NCBI GenBank assembly: GCA_032717465.1
Contig: CM064666.1
Location: 17,764,336 to 17,828,335, forward strand
Direction of reading: 5' to 3'
From: Coenobita brevimanus
Lineage: Eukaryota; Arthropoda; Malacostraca; Decapoda; Coenobitidae
Length of the DNA: 64,000 bases
This document shows positions 49,071-60,800 of the stretch, in pieces. The translations under genes and the position numbers were made by a program. The first letter of the stretch is position 1. Each line of letters starts with the position of its first letter. The notes beneath the pieces were generated by a model that did not search any database, was not told where the DNA came from, and saw only the letters and a list, made by a program, of their open reading frames with translations.

Positions 49071-50524
49071 GAGGCAAGCCAACACTGATGCCATGCATGA
49101 CTCGGCTTTCAGAGGTCCAAAGAAGTCCCACCCTAGAACTGGATGATTTGACTTTCTGATCTATTGCATAAACCAATTTTGCTGGAAGCTTCTACTTCAT
49201 TTATGTTAGATAGCATCATTCTATCACAAAAACCTGAAAAGGTAATGGGTGCAGGTTAGAAAGCAAAGAAATAATGGATGTTGAAATCCTTCCACTTTTT
49301 CAAACCTCCTGTATATATTGTCAACTTTCACCATTCTCAACAACATAAAATCAGTGTTTTTGTTAGGTAAGATGGTTCCCTAGCTCCTCTTCCTTAGCTA
49401 TTTATTTTCTAGGTATGTTTGTATGTTATTTATGCAGAGTTCTGTGATGCCTGAAGGATTTGAATAACACAGAATAGGAGAATAAAGTGTAATAAGCAAA
49501 ATAAATCTCTTAAGAAAAGGTGTCAGGGAGCTTCCTTAACCAATGAGAATACAGGCCAAAGTAACACAGGTATTGATATTATTTTCTGAAACACTTGATC
49601 ATCAACATGTTAGGCTACAAACACACTACTGAACACAGAACTCAAAGTTAGTGAACACATAATTCAACATTAGTTCACCACAAGGTAAACACACAACTAC
49701 CATTCCCTAACCACCAGCCTATCTTATCCTCTCTTCTTCCTTACAAGTGCCACTCCCTTACATCAATATCAGATGCAGTTTTACATAACCGTATAAAGCC
49801 TAGAGTCTTATAAGCTTTACTACTAAGCACACACACACACTACTTTCAACGTCATTTACTGTATTATCGTGTCCAGCATGACTTTACTATGCATAAAATT
49901 GGTCCTCATTACAGTACATGTCAGGGATGTGCTGCAAAATATCATAACTCATCCCATACAACTGGAACTGTAAATCAGAAATTGATAAATCAGACTTAGT
50001 TGTAGTAGTATCAGTCTCAATCTCTGGCTCAACTGAATGAGAACCTAGTGGACAGCAGGCCAAAACTGTTCTGAAGTTCACCCTCCTCCTCTCAGGGAAT
50101 AAGGAGGGAGGTGAAAGACATTGCTATATCCTGGGAGAAGAGCAGCACGGTTATATCAGTGCCACCACATGAATGAATCCCTTTCCGGCATCTAAATAAG
50201 CTTAACGAACAGCTATAGAACTTTGACAGGTAATATAACTGTACTTGACTGATGACTTAATAGTAAAATATCAAGCAAGGCAACTCATGACAAGGACTTA
50301 GTATATTTAATGTGATATAAATATGTGAGTAATAAAGAACTATGGCTTAACATTATACACATCAAAGGTAATAAAAATGGTATACTGTAAAGGCAACACT
50401 GGCTTTTTATCTGCCTAGCTAATGATTAATTCCAGAGTTCATCACCATCATCATCATTATCAACACCTTACTGTATCTTTATAATCATCATTTAATATAC
50501 CCATCATTATCATCATCACTGTAC

Positions 50525-50745
50525 TTTAACATCATCACTATTACCACTACCACCACCACCACCATCACCTTTTTTTCATCATCATCATCATCATCACTAG
50601 TTTAACATCATCTTCATCATCACTATTACCACCACCACCACCACCACCACCACCTTTTTTCATCATCATCATCATCATCATCACTAGTTTAACATCATCA
50701 TCATCATCACTATTGCCACCACTGCCATCTTTTTTATCATCATCA
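50525..50745. repeat. Higher-order (CAT)n/(CCA)n repeat, unit about 80 bp
   Basis: CAT and CCA triplet runs separated by CACTAGTTTAACATCATC recur about three times. Poly-Asp and poly-Gly frames on minus are artefacts. Confidence 0.85.
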
Positions 50746-51096
50746 TCACAACCAACACACAGCTGCTTCACAAACCCTCAGTAGAATGATCTCTCTCCCT
50801 CTCAAGTACTTAGTTACTGCCACAATTTGACTCAGTTTAAACCATCCTTACTTAAAAAAAATAATAATAATAATAATAATAACAATTTCTATACTTTTGC
50901 TGCAATACTTGTTTTCATTTATTTTTTTATTCTTGCTACCAGATTTTATTTACAAAAGACCACTTGTACTGAGGGGATTATCTGACATGGAAATTTTATC
51001 TCAATATGAATGCTACATTTCCAAATTTCCTAAAGCTACTAAAATGCAATGGGAGAAAAATAAAGCAGCTAATATTTTGCACTGCAGGTACTATAT

Positions 51097-51097
<1 letters not shown>

Positions 51098-51140
<43 letters not shown>
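51098..51140. repeat. (GA)n microsatellite
   Basis: Pure GA run just left of the GC-rich inverted-repeat element. Confidence 0.95.
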
Positions 51141-51145
<5 letters not shown>

Positions 51146-51152
51146 CATATAA

Positions 51153-51412
51153 GGCGGCTTTCACACGAGGCCACCGGTGGCTGCAATTAGTTGCCTCCCA
51201 TAGTTTTCAATGGAGCCTTTCATACGAGGCCACTGCAGCTGCCCGGCCGGCAACCAGCTCCCGGTGGTGGCTCGCTCGTGCAACTAGTGTCCACCACTGG
51301 CTGTTGCTGCCACTCGCTGTAAAGCATTTTTTCAAGTCAGATCTTTTGTACGGCTACACTAGTTGCCGGCCCCTTCAAACTGGACCACCGGTGCCCCAGT
51401 GTGAAAGCGGCC
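51153..51412. mobile_element. GC-rich inverted-repeat element (260 bp MITE)
   Basis: The ends are GGCGGCTTTCACAC and GTGTGAAAGCGGCC, inverted repeats with one mismatch. The interior repeats CACCGG and GCCGGC motifs and could fold on itself. A Harbinger or related origin is possible, but the target duplication is unclear. It is much richer in GC than its surroundings. Confidence 0.65.
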
Positions 51413-51712
51413 TACCTCAACAAAGGCACAATGATATGACCTTATCTCATATAGTCATTATACACACACACACCAAAGAGGGTTGAGAAATAAGATTGTA
51501 ACGATATGCTCTCTCTCTCCCTCTCTCTCAAGCACAAACTCAACCTCTTCCTCTCAAACCACCCTTCTGAAACAAACTCTCTCTGTCTGTCTGTCTGTCT
51601 CTAATCAAGACAGTATCAAAAATAAGCTAGCTCTACATACAGACCTCAATATCTTAATAAGCTCGAAGATGCTCCATGCAAATCACCACACACCATATAC
51701 AAAGTAAGCGTC

Positions 51713-51780
51713 AAGTAGTAGTAGTAGTAGTAGCAGTAGTAGTAGTAGCAGTAGTAGTGGTAGTGGTGGTAGTAGTAGAC
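51713..51780. repeat. (GTA)n microsatellite with GCA/GTG interruptions
   Basis: About 22 triplets, mostly GTA. Confidence 0.9.
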
Positions 51781-52107
51781 CCAACCCCACATGCATCTGA
51801 ATATCAACCCAGTGATTCGAGGGACTGAGAGGTGTTTGCATCACTGGGAAGCTTCACCGTCCAGTCACATTAGTGCCACCGAATAAAGGCATCCCTCCCC
51901 AGCACCAATCATGTGACTGAGGAAGTCACACACTCAAGATTTCAGTGTCATGCCAAAATGTATCTATCTATCTACCTGCTGAATGCCTTGCTTCCTCTAG
52001 CTGTCTCAAGCACTCTTCTTACCTTGTCAACTCTCTTCCTTATTAAATATATAACATGTACACAAACGACTGTGCTCTAGGTAAACTTTGTGCAAAAAGA
52101 ATAAATA

Positions 52108-52736
52108 CAGTAGATGCTTAACAAACAACTATGTAGCGGAAGCCTGAGATAACAGAATTATTTTTTTTCCGGTATTTTTGCCCTATTTTCCGTTCAATCA
52201 AGCATAATTCCATTAAGGAAATACTGAGGTGGTTTGGCCATGTGGAGAGGATGGAGGGTGAAAGACTGACGAAGAGAGTGTATGTGAGTGAGGTGGAGGG
52301 GGAAAGAGGGAGGGGGAGGCCAAGGATGAGATGGAGGGATGGGGTGGAGAGGTATATGAGAGAGGGGGGTGTGAGTTGGGAGCAGGGGAGTGAAATGGCG
52401 GGGGACAGGGCGACTTGGAGGCAATTTGTTTGTGGCCACCCCAAACGGGACTGAGGCGTCTGGCAATAGATAGATAGATAGATAGATAGAAATTCCATAC
52501 ACAATAATGCATTTCTGGGGTTATTAATTATGGGTTCAGACTGCTGTGTGTTGCACTGAGAGTTAGCATAGGTTGACAGGTTTGGGTTGCCTTTAAGGAT
52601 TTAGCAGAAAATAACTCGAAATACCGGAAAATTGTCTTTTATATTGAGCCTTGGTTACAGCACTCGATTTAGAGGAAAATCTGAGATAATGGAATGGAGG
52701 TTGGCTGATTTAGTTTGTTAAGTTAAGCATCTACTG
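52108..52736. mobile_element. Tigger-like DNA transposon C split by a LINE-4 insertion
   Basis: The ends CAGTAGATGCTTAAC and GTTAAGCATCTACTG are perfect inverted repeats flanked by TA (52106-52107 and 52737-52738). Without the nested LINE (52214-52490) and one target copy it is about 344 bp long, non-coding. Confidence 0.88.
52214..52490 (+). mobile_element. 5'-truncated LINE-4 copy with exact 8-bp target duplication
   Basis: It begins TTAAGGAAATACTGAGGTGG and encodes the LINE-4 C-terminal end from FGHVERMEGERLTKRVYV to FVCGHPKRD with no stop in about 75 codons. The tail is (GATA)6. AATTCCAT flanks both sides (52206-52213 and 52491-52498). It is inserted in Tigger-like element C. Confidence 0.9.
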
Positions 52737-53141
52737 TAATGCTATAAATAATGTGGCCTCTTTTTTGTGCTACTGTTTTTCTTTTTGTGCATCTTTCCTT
52801 TTCTATTCCTTCTTCTTATATCTTCACTACCTGCTACTTCCATCTATCAATTCATCCATCAACTTAACTATCTACCGCTTGACCTCTCCACTTTGATAAT
52901 GCATTTTTTTTTTTTTTTATATTCCTGTTGCCTCCTAATGATTTTCGTATTAGTTTACACTTTTTGAACTAGAGGGGTTAGACACAACCATTATTAACCC
53001 CTTCACTACTGGGGTGTTCTCCATACCAGTATCAAACAAGAATAAAATAAAAATGCACCATCAGAAGGAAAGAGTAAACATGAAACTTATGAGGAAGAGA
53101 ATCAGTAAAAATATAGTGTAAATAAATAAACAAATAAATAA

Positions 53142-53166
53142 ATATATATATATATATATATATATA
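53142..53166. repeat. (TA)n microsatellite
   Basis: Pure TA run adjoining a plus-strand composite retroposon E fragment (53168-53500). Confidence 0.9.
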
Positions 53167-54139
53167 TGCTGGGTGGGGGTGCTCATAATCCACTCTCTCA
53201 ATGTAGTGCTGTTTTCAGGTGACTCTACACTTAATGACAAACAAAATTATTTCCTGTTTCCCAAGACATCATTTATTACACTAGGTGGTAACCATATAAC
53301 CAAATGATGCCTGGTGGTCTAGTGGGTTACAGTGCTCCAACTGGATGGAGCCTGTAAGAGTTCCCATATGCAGGGTGGATTGGGCTTCTTGCTCATATAA
53401 TGGCACTAAGAAGAGAGTGAGGCTGGCTACCCTTGCCTTAAATGTTGGACCTGAGCTGCCTAGCACCTAACCCCAAGCCCCTATAATACCAGAGCAAGCA
53501 AAAAAGGATTGTGTGATGCGAAAGAACAAACAATATGATGATTGGAATAAATAACTTTCAAGCAGCATCCCTCTTCTCCCACAACAAACAACCCTCCCTC
53601 ATGTATAAGCTGAATAACACCCTCCCCTGCCATGCCACACAACTCTCCCTCATAACAAGCTACTGACTATGAAAACTATAGCACATTTGTTCTAGCATAA
53701 CGCAGATCCCTGACCCCTTGCAGCTCAGTTAGCAGCCAAGTGCAGTCATATTGGAGGGTTGGTTTGGTCAGTAACCAAGCAAACTCTTTCCAAACTAATA
53801 TCTGCAGCTAATCAATTTTATGCAATCATAACTTACTATTCAAATTGTCTGAGTGGTCCAGTTCCTTCATGAGAGAACAAATAAACTAAAACCGAACTAT
53901 AACCATCCTAACGTAGTCCATAATTTGAATATTCTGGCAGTTCGTCGTATTGTATCATATTGTTTATAAAGGCTCCAATGTGCTTGCATGCGTCAGCCTT
54001 GGGCACCCAATGGCAGCTCTCCACGCTGCTCGATCTCTGGCAGCCTCCTTTTCAAAACCCCAAAAGCTACACTACAAGCAGCCCTCATTAAAAGTAAGGG
54101 ATATACTGTATTCTACAACAGAGTTTTTGCCACACAACT

Positions 54140-54352
54140 ATACTCTTTTCACCTTAACTTGGCCCAGATGTCTGTTCTCTTGTAGCTAATTTTATACAGC
54201 TCAGTGGCAGAAAATGGAAAAGCTACGGCTCTGCATCCTTTCCATGGCACTTCTTGATGACTAGCAGGATATTTTAGAATTAATTTATTGCTACACCTCA
54301 GCATTTAAGATGGCGATGTCAATTTTGGGCCAAGTTAAAGTAAAAAGAGTAT
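54140..54352. mobile_element. MITE-2, full-length copy (213 bp)
   Basis: The left end ATACTCTTTTCACCTTAACT and the right end AAAGTAAAAAGAGTAT are inverted repeats of about 25 bp with few mismatches. No open frame. Confidence 0.8.
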
Positions 54353-55063
54353 GGGCAATGCTAAATGAAGGAACTGACAAAACAGCTTTACAAAGTCCTT
54401 AAATCATGGTGATGTCCAATTTAGATTATTCTTGCTCCTGCTAGGTAATTTTATGCAACTTAGTAAAGGCCTCAAATCTGAAGGGTTTATTGATCTTATA
54501 TCTGCTCTTCCTGTAAAAAAAAAAAAAAATCTTAATGACCACCAGGAGGCAGCAAGAATAAGATTTAAAACAGACTTCCCATGCCCAGAGAACCAATGGG
54601 AAATTTTTCTGGAATTTGCTATTGACTTAATTAATAAAAAAGTCTGCATATGAGAATCACAACAATCAGGTATACAGCATGCATCTCTGTTTAAATAATT
54701 CGCTTGATTAATTTATACTATACAAAGGGTGGCTCATATATGTGTTCACATCAAGTGCTTGCAAGTAGACAGCTATAGATTTGTATTATTTGTTTTCGGA
54801 GGGCATCATCATCATCATCATCATACACCACCATCATCCTCATCACCTTTATTATCACCATCATCAACATCATCATCATCACCATCAACACCACATTACA
54901 TCATCAACACCAGTAAGTCCCAGAAATCAAGGATAAAGCAACAGAGAACTTACTACTCTACAAACTATCACTTGGCAGTAAAGTGGATTTGGAGACTTGA
55001 ACACCTCTTCCTTGCTGATTTATTCTGTACATTACACTTTAATATCCTCCTGTATGTTACTGT

Positions 55064-55215
55064 ATGTGAGAGGGGGGGTGTGAGTTGGGAGCAGAGCAGG
55101 GGGGGTGTGAGCTGGAAGCAGAGCAGTGAGATGGCAGGGGATAGGACGACGTGGAGGCAATTTGTTTGTGGCCACCCTGTACGGAATTGAGGTGTCTGGC
55201 AATAGATAGACAGAT
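55064..55215 (+). pseudogene. LINE-4 3' fragment with internal duplication, inserted in a MITE-1
   Basis: Encodes REGGVSWEQ, then a short repeated GGVSWKQSSEMAGD, then TTWRQFVCGHPVRN and an AATAGATAGA tail. MITE-1 sequence is found on both sides (about 54990-55063 and 55385-55430), so the LINE insertion is younger. Confidence 0.7.
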
Positions 55216-55871
55216 GTTACTGGTGCATAGTATGTTGATAACGATATAGCAGTGTATCGTTTATAAGGACTCCAAATCCAACATGCATGCGTTAGCCTTG
55301 GTCACCTAAAGGCGGTTCTCCATGCTGCTCAATCTCTGGCAGCCTCCCTATTCAGTCCCTTATCCCTGAGGTCACACTAAATAGCATACAAGAGAATGTT
55401 AAGGAGCAATCTGTAAACTGATATGGAAGATGGCACTACATTGCCACCTGTCACCCAAACTATGAAACAGCGTTAGGCTTTTTTTTTACTCTAACTTGGC
55501 CCAAATTTTCATCCTTTTGCAGCTTATTTCATGTAGCTCAGTGGCAGAAAAAGACAACACTGAGGCTCTGTATCCCTTCCATTGCATTTCTCTGAATCCT
55601 TAAATCATGCTTGAGAAAATGAAGAACTCAAGCTCTACCCTATCTCTCTCCCACCCAACATTTCCAACCTTACACTGATTATTACCACCAGTAAAGTGAT
55701 TCATTGAGTCTTGTGGCAGGCCTCACTGTGAATGTGTTATGGGTGATGAAAGGAGTATCATCTGAAGTAAAGAGTAACAGTCAGTCCCATATTACCCCCT
55801 TCAAGGTATAGGGGTCTGAGGTTATCATTATGCAGTATCCTTATGGGAAAATGACCAGCCTACTTCCCATG

Positions 55872-56041
55872 GTACACCCATTAAAAAAATACTGGCTACG
55901 CTTCTGGTGTGATACAATATGGCATATAGACCAAGTCGTTCTGAAGTACCACCAGTACCAAATGAACATGGTTTCACTTTTACATATCATTTCAGAGTTC
56001 AACACACCCAGAAGTAAGGAATATTTTTTTAGTGGGTGTAC
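55872..56041. mobile_element. MITE-3, best copy (170 bp)
   Basis: The terminal repeats GTACACCCATTAAAAAAATA and its reverse complement face each other. Both strands stay open through the element and give similar peptides because it is nearly palindromic. Confidence 0.75.
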
Positions 56042-57142
56042 ATAACTGGAAAACCTCGTCACTCCTTTGCGGCTGAACCTATGCATGGACAACAGTGTGC
56101 CTGGGGTGGTCTAACACCATCTAAAGGCAGTGTCATCTGTTTCCTGTATACAAAATCAGCATTAAAAACTTGCAAGAGCTTGATGGAACCACTGTGAACC
56201 AGCCATAACAGAGGACATGAAGGTGGGAACAGAACCACCACCACAACTTAAGACACTTGAACAATGACAACACAAACAACCTAAGCCAACTTTAACCATT
56301 TGAATTTCACAACTTCACCCCAATGCTATACAAGCTGGTCCATATATACAGCTCCTCTTCCACTCCACTGGGTGACTTCATATGTGTTGCAGGGACACCT
56401 CAGTAGCATTACCAACACCTATACTGCATCATTTATTTCCCTCTCACACTGCCCCACCTATGCCCACAACGCATAAGATACCATCAAGCAAGCTGAGTGG
56501 TATTTATGGACCACCATGTATTATATATTCCATTACTGCTTCCACCACATGATATCATTCAGCTGCAAAGATACATTTTGAACTGGAAGAGTTAGATATA
56601 GCCTTCATAGAGCCACAATCATATCGTAACATCATAAAGGCTTCAACACGCTTGCATGTGTCAGCTTTAGTCATCTAATGGCGGCTCTCCATGCTGCTCA
56701 ATCTCTGGCAGCCTCCCTAGTCACTCCCTTATCCCTGAAGCCACAATCTATTACCTCACCCCAGGTCTTTTTCAGTCAGCCTCTCGCAACCCTACCCCTG
56801 GCGTTCACATTTCTTACTTTCCGCATTCAACTGTCATGCTACATTCTCTCAACATGCCCAAACCATCTCAACCTGCCCCTCCTCATCACAACACCAATAC
56901 ACTCCAACCCAATCCTTCCTTTCAACTCTTCAGTCACAATCCTAGCCCCCCACGCCTCAATTTAAGGAAGCACTGCACATATATTTAATCACTGTCGTTT
57001 CTTAAATCCAACATAATCATCTGTGTAGTCTACGTGAGACAAAAATTAAGTCATTAGAATGAAGTGGTTAATGATTTTACGTCATCAAAATCTGGCGCCT
57101 AATTCAACTTGACAACAGGGACCTCTCTGATCACTGAACTGG

Positions 57143-57250
57143 AGATTTCTGTAACTATTTCAACCATGATATGAGGTAACTGGTTTTGCATGTTGCAATG
57201 AAAGGCCAGGATGCCACATCTAAACACCCCAGCTTAACAAGTCTCTCCTG
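57143..57250 (-). CDS. PITPNC1: Possible alternative terminal exon of PITPNC1 (tandem copy 3)
   Basis: After the acceptor ATTTTATTAATTTCAG the phase 0 frame reads ERLVKLGCLDVASWPFIATC then KTSYLISWLK and TAG. The KTSYLxSW part is the third copy of the exon end. It is the most shortened of the three. It may be a decayed duplicate. Confidence 0.3.
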
Positions 57251-57344
57251 AAATTAATAAAATCATCTAGTGACAGCAATGCAAAATAAAAAAAATAAAA
57301 AAAAATCAACCTGAACCCTTGACCCTGATGACATTTTGAACTCC

Positions 57345-57451
57345 AGATGCTAGGACTGTTTGACCCACGATGGCAGGTACTTGGCTGTGCTTGGTGTAGT
57401 GACAAAGACAATGATGACTATACCTATATCCTCCCAGTCAAAAATCCCCTT
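57345..57451 (-). CDS. PITPNC1: Possible alternative terminal exon of PITPNC1 (tandem copy 2)
   Basis: After the acceptor ATTTTATTAGTTTCAG the frame is open in phase 0 from KGIFDWEDIGIVIIVFVTTP to STAKYLPSWVKQS and a TAG. The last 15 codons are homologous to the end of the regular last exon (TPSKTSYLSSWFKWS) with the stop at the same place. Joined to the preceding exon it would replace the acidic Ser-rich tail. Use is not proven. The acceptor region resembles a dispersed repeat. Confidence 0.35.
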
Positions 57452-57564
57452 CTGAAACTAATAAAATCATCTGGAGATAGCAACATACAGTAATATAAAA
57501 AAATACATGTAGATATATCTTCAGACTGAACCCCATCTCCCGAGAAAAATGTGAGCTGCTGACT

Positions 57565-57807
57565 CTATGACCATTTGAACCATGATGAGAGGTAGCTGGT
57601 TTTGCTTGGTGTTGTGGGTGATGCCTTACTGCTGTTGCTGCCACCGCTGCCCTGTGACGAGCCTGATGCCAACTTCTTCAGTGACTTCTTGTTCCCAGCC
57701 GTTCCCTTACCTTCATCTTCACCTTCTTTGCCTCTCTCCTCCTCCTCTTCCTCCTCACCTTCCCTGGCCTCCTTGGTTGGACTGTGCTCTGCCTTCCCAT
57801 CTGATGC
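57565..57807 (-). CDS. PITPNC1: PITPNC1 terminal exon, disordered tail
   Basis: 80 codons plus stop after TTCATTTTTATAG. Glu-rich stretch (REGEEEEEEERGKEGEDEG), then Gly/Ser-rich, then TPSKTSYLSSWFKWS. Two internal sequences look like donors (GAAG/GTGAGG at 57758 and GAAG/GTAAGG at 57710) and could allow shorter forms. Confidence 0.88.
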   Translation of the reverse strand, partial: ASDGKAEHSPTKEAREGEEEEEEERGKEGEDEGKGTAGNKKSLKKLASGSSQGSGGSNSSKASPTTPSKTSYLSSWFKWS

Positions 57808-60800
57808 CTATAAAAATGAAGGAAGGTTTTACAGATGGTACTTTTACCTGCCCTCCCTCACTGCTCTTCCTCAGATGCTAGAATTATACCCATCCATCCA
57901 TCCATCATCCAATCCTTGCTTGCTCCAACAGGAGAATGAGAGTCTGGGGCTCACTTTGTCCCGACATGTAAGGCAAGAGTGACCAGCCTCACTCACCCCT
58001 GAGTAGCAATTATGTTGGTAATAAACTCTAATCATCCCTCAGATATAAACCCTCACAAGCTCAATCTGGTTGAAAAGCATTAACCCACTAAACCACCAGG
58101 CATCATCAGTTTATATGGTTACTGTCCAATATAGTATCTATACTCCATTTCACCAAGTTTGGCGCTGTCAACAATGTCCTCAATGCCTCTTGTGTTGATG
58201 TAAATCCTTTGCAGTGGGTAAACCTCTACTTATTACCTTGAAAACTAATATGTAAGGGCAATACATAAAGATATATCCAGTTCTGAGGATCTTTATCAAT
58301 GTTACTGGTGTTGACGACATCACTGAATGTGCCAGACTCGGTGAAACAGAGTATAGTTTCCTGGTTTACAGAGAGCCATTTGACCTGTCATTCAATGTAG
58401 TCCCATGAAAGCAGCACTACATCAAGTGAGTGGATGGTAGATGCCCACACATATCCACATTTGGAAAAGTTGTTTATTGGCAAGATACAAGTTTTGGTCA
58501 GATTTGTTTCTTGCTTTTTTTCTTTTTTTAACAGATGAAAATTGAAAGGAAAACAAAGTGAATAACAAATTCCATACACCAAAATCTACCTATCACCAGA
58601 TGCCTTCCTCCCATGATGTGTGGTCACAAACAAATTATCTCCATGTCACCCAGTCTCTGCTATACGGCTGCCCTCTCTCCAACTCACATCCCTATCTCTC
58701 ATATCCCTCTACATCCCATTCCTCCATCTCATTCTTGGTTTTCCCCACTCCCTCTCCCTCACCACCTAACTCACATATACTCTCCTGGTCAGTCTCTCAT
58801 TCTCCATCCTCTCCACATATAAAGGTAGTGCAACCACCATCCACTCACTTGATGTAGTGCTGCCTACTTCTTCCTTGGCCTTTATCATTCTTTTTCTATG
58901 CCTGCCCTCCTCTCTTCCTATTTCTCCCATCTTTCCTGTCACTTCTTATTGCTTTTCTTTTCATTACTGGTGGCTTTACATTGAGTGACAAGCCAAATAG
59001 CTTCCTGTAAGCCAAGAAACCATTTACAACGCTGGGTGGTAACTATATAACCAAAGCATACGTGCACCCTACATGTCAACAAGTGGGTTGGTGGAGGGTT
59101 AGTGCCCCTCCCCATAAAACAAATAACTCAGAGTCAATGGCCACCCCTTATGGGATTATGGCATCTGGCAATAGACAGACAGACAGGCTAAATTAACACA
59201 AGGGTACCTCATGCTGGTGTGAGCGTATCTTGGCGTTGGTGGTTTCCTGCATGCCGCTCTCATAGGTCCGCACATCCTCCAGTGTCATGCCATACCATTC
59301 ATCTATCCACGCAAATGCCTGACGGTGTCCCAACAACAATACGTTTCGAATGGCCTGAGGAGGGAAAAAATAAAAATAAAAAATAATAATAATGGACTTA
59401 CAACAAATTTTACTGATCTTTCAAAAATTGCACTGATATGCCATAAAAATCAATCAATCAATCTATCTATCTATCTATCATCCAAACCTTTATTGCCCCA
59501 TCAACAGCATAAGGGCGTAGACTACATTACTTAGCCCTGACATTTAAGGTGAAACCAGCCAGCTGCACACCCCACAATGGTAATATGTGAACAATAAACA
59601 CACCAGCAAATGGCTTTCTGGGCTATATAATAATTATATATCACTCAATGTAGTGCTGCTCTCGGGTGTCTGCCCTGTCCTCTCCTCCATCCTTCTTTCC
59701 TTCCATCTTCTTCTATCTTTCCTTCCTTCATTCTTTCCTCGTCCTTCTGCCTACAGGTGACTTTACACTCGCTCTTCTGTCTTTCATTCCTTCATTCTTT
59801 CTTCTTCCTTCTGCCTATGGGTGACTCTACACTGAGTGACAAGCCAAATGGTTTCCTGTACACCAGGAAACCACTTACTATGCTGGGTGGTAACCATATA
59901 ACCAAATTTTGGCGCCTGGTGGTTTAGTGGGTAATTATTGTGCTCCAATCGGATTGAGCTGGTGAAGGTTTATATCCAAAGGGTGGTTGGGGTTTATTGC
60001 TCACGTAATGCCACTCAGGGATGAGTGAGGCTGGTCACTCTCATCTTAAATGTCAGGACCAACTGCCTAGCCCCGGGCTCCTACGCTCCTCATGGGGCGA
60101 CGTAGGATTGGATGATGGATGGATGGATGGATGGATATAAATAAAAATACATACATACATACATCATCCAATTATGTGTTGCCCCATGAGAAGCATAAGA
60201 GCCTGGGGCTAGGAAAGCTGGTCCTGACATTTAAGATGAGAGTGACCAGCCTCAATCATCACTCAGTGGCATTACATAAGCAATAAACCCCAACCACCCC
60301 TTGGATATAAGCCTGCACTGGCTCAATCCAATTAGAGCACCTTAATTACTCACTAAACCACCTGGTGCCATAATTTGGTTATATGGTTACCACCCAGCGC
60401 AGTAAATGGTGTTCTGGTACGCAGGAAACCATTTGGCTTGTCACTCAGTATAGAGTCACCTGTAGAAAGAAGGAAGAGGAAAGAAAGAAGGAAGGAAAGA
60501 CAGAAGAGGATGGAAGGAAAAAATGAAGAAAGAGAGGAATGGGCAGCCACCCAAGAGCAGCACTACATAGAGTGAGCAGATGGCGAGCACCCCCACCTAC
60601 TGCAATAAATATAATCATCATCATCATCATCATTATCATCATCATGAATAATAATTATAATAATAATAATAATAAAATAATAATAATAATAATTGAGGGG
60701 ATTAACTGCCAAGAAGACAAGCCAAAGGGTCAGACTGTATTCTAAAAGGCTCAGAAAATTTTTTACTGCCTTGATCATGCTTAGTAACAACTTCTGTGTT

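Noticed and set aside
55830..56092. Similar proteins predicted on both strands
   Set aside because: Consequence of the near-palindromic MITE-3.
57438..57644. 68-codon minus frame overlapping the end of PITPNC1
   Set aside because: Wrong-frame shadow of the last exon. The correct frame ends YLSSWFKWS.
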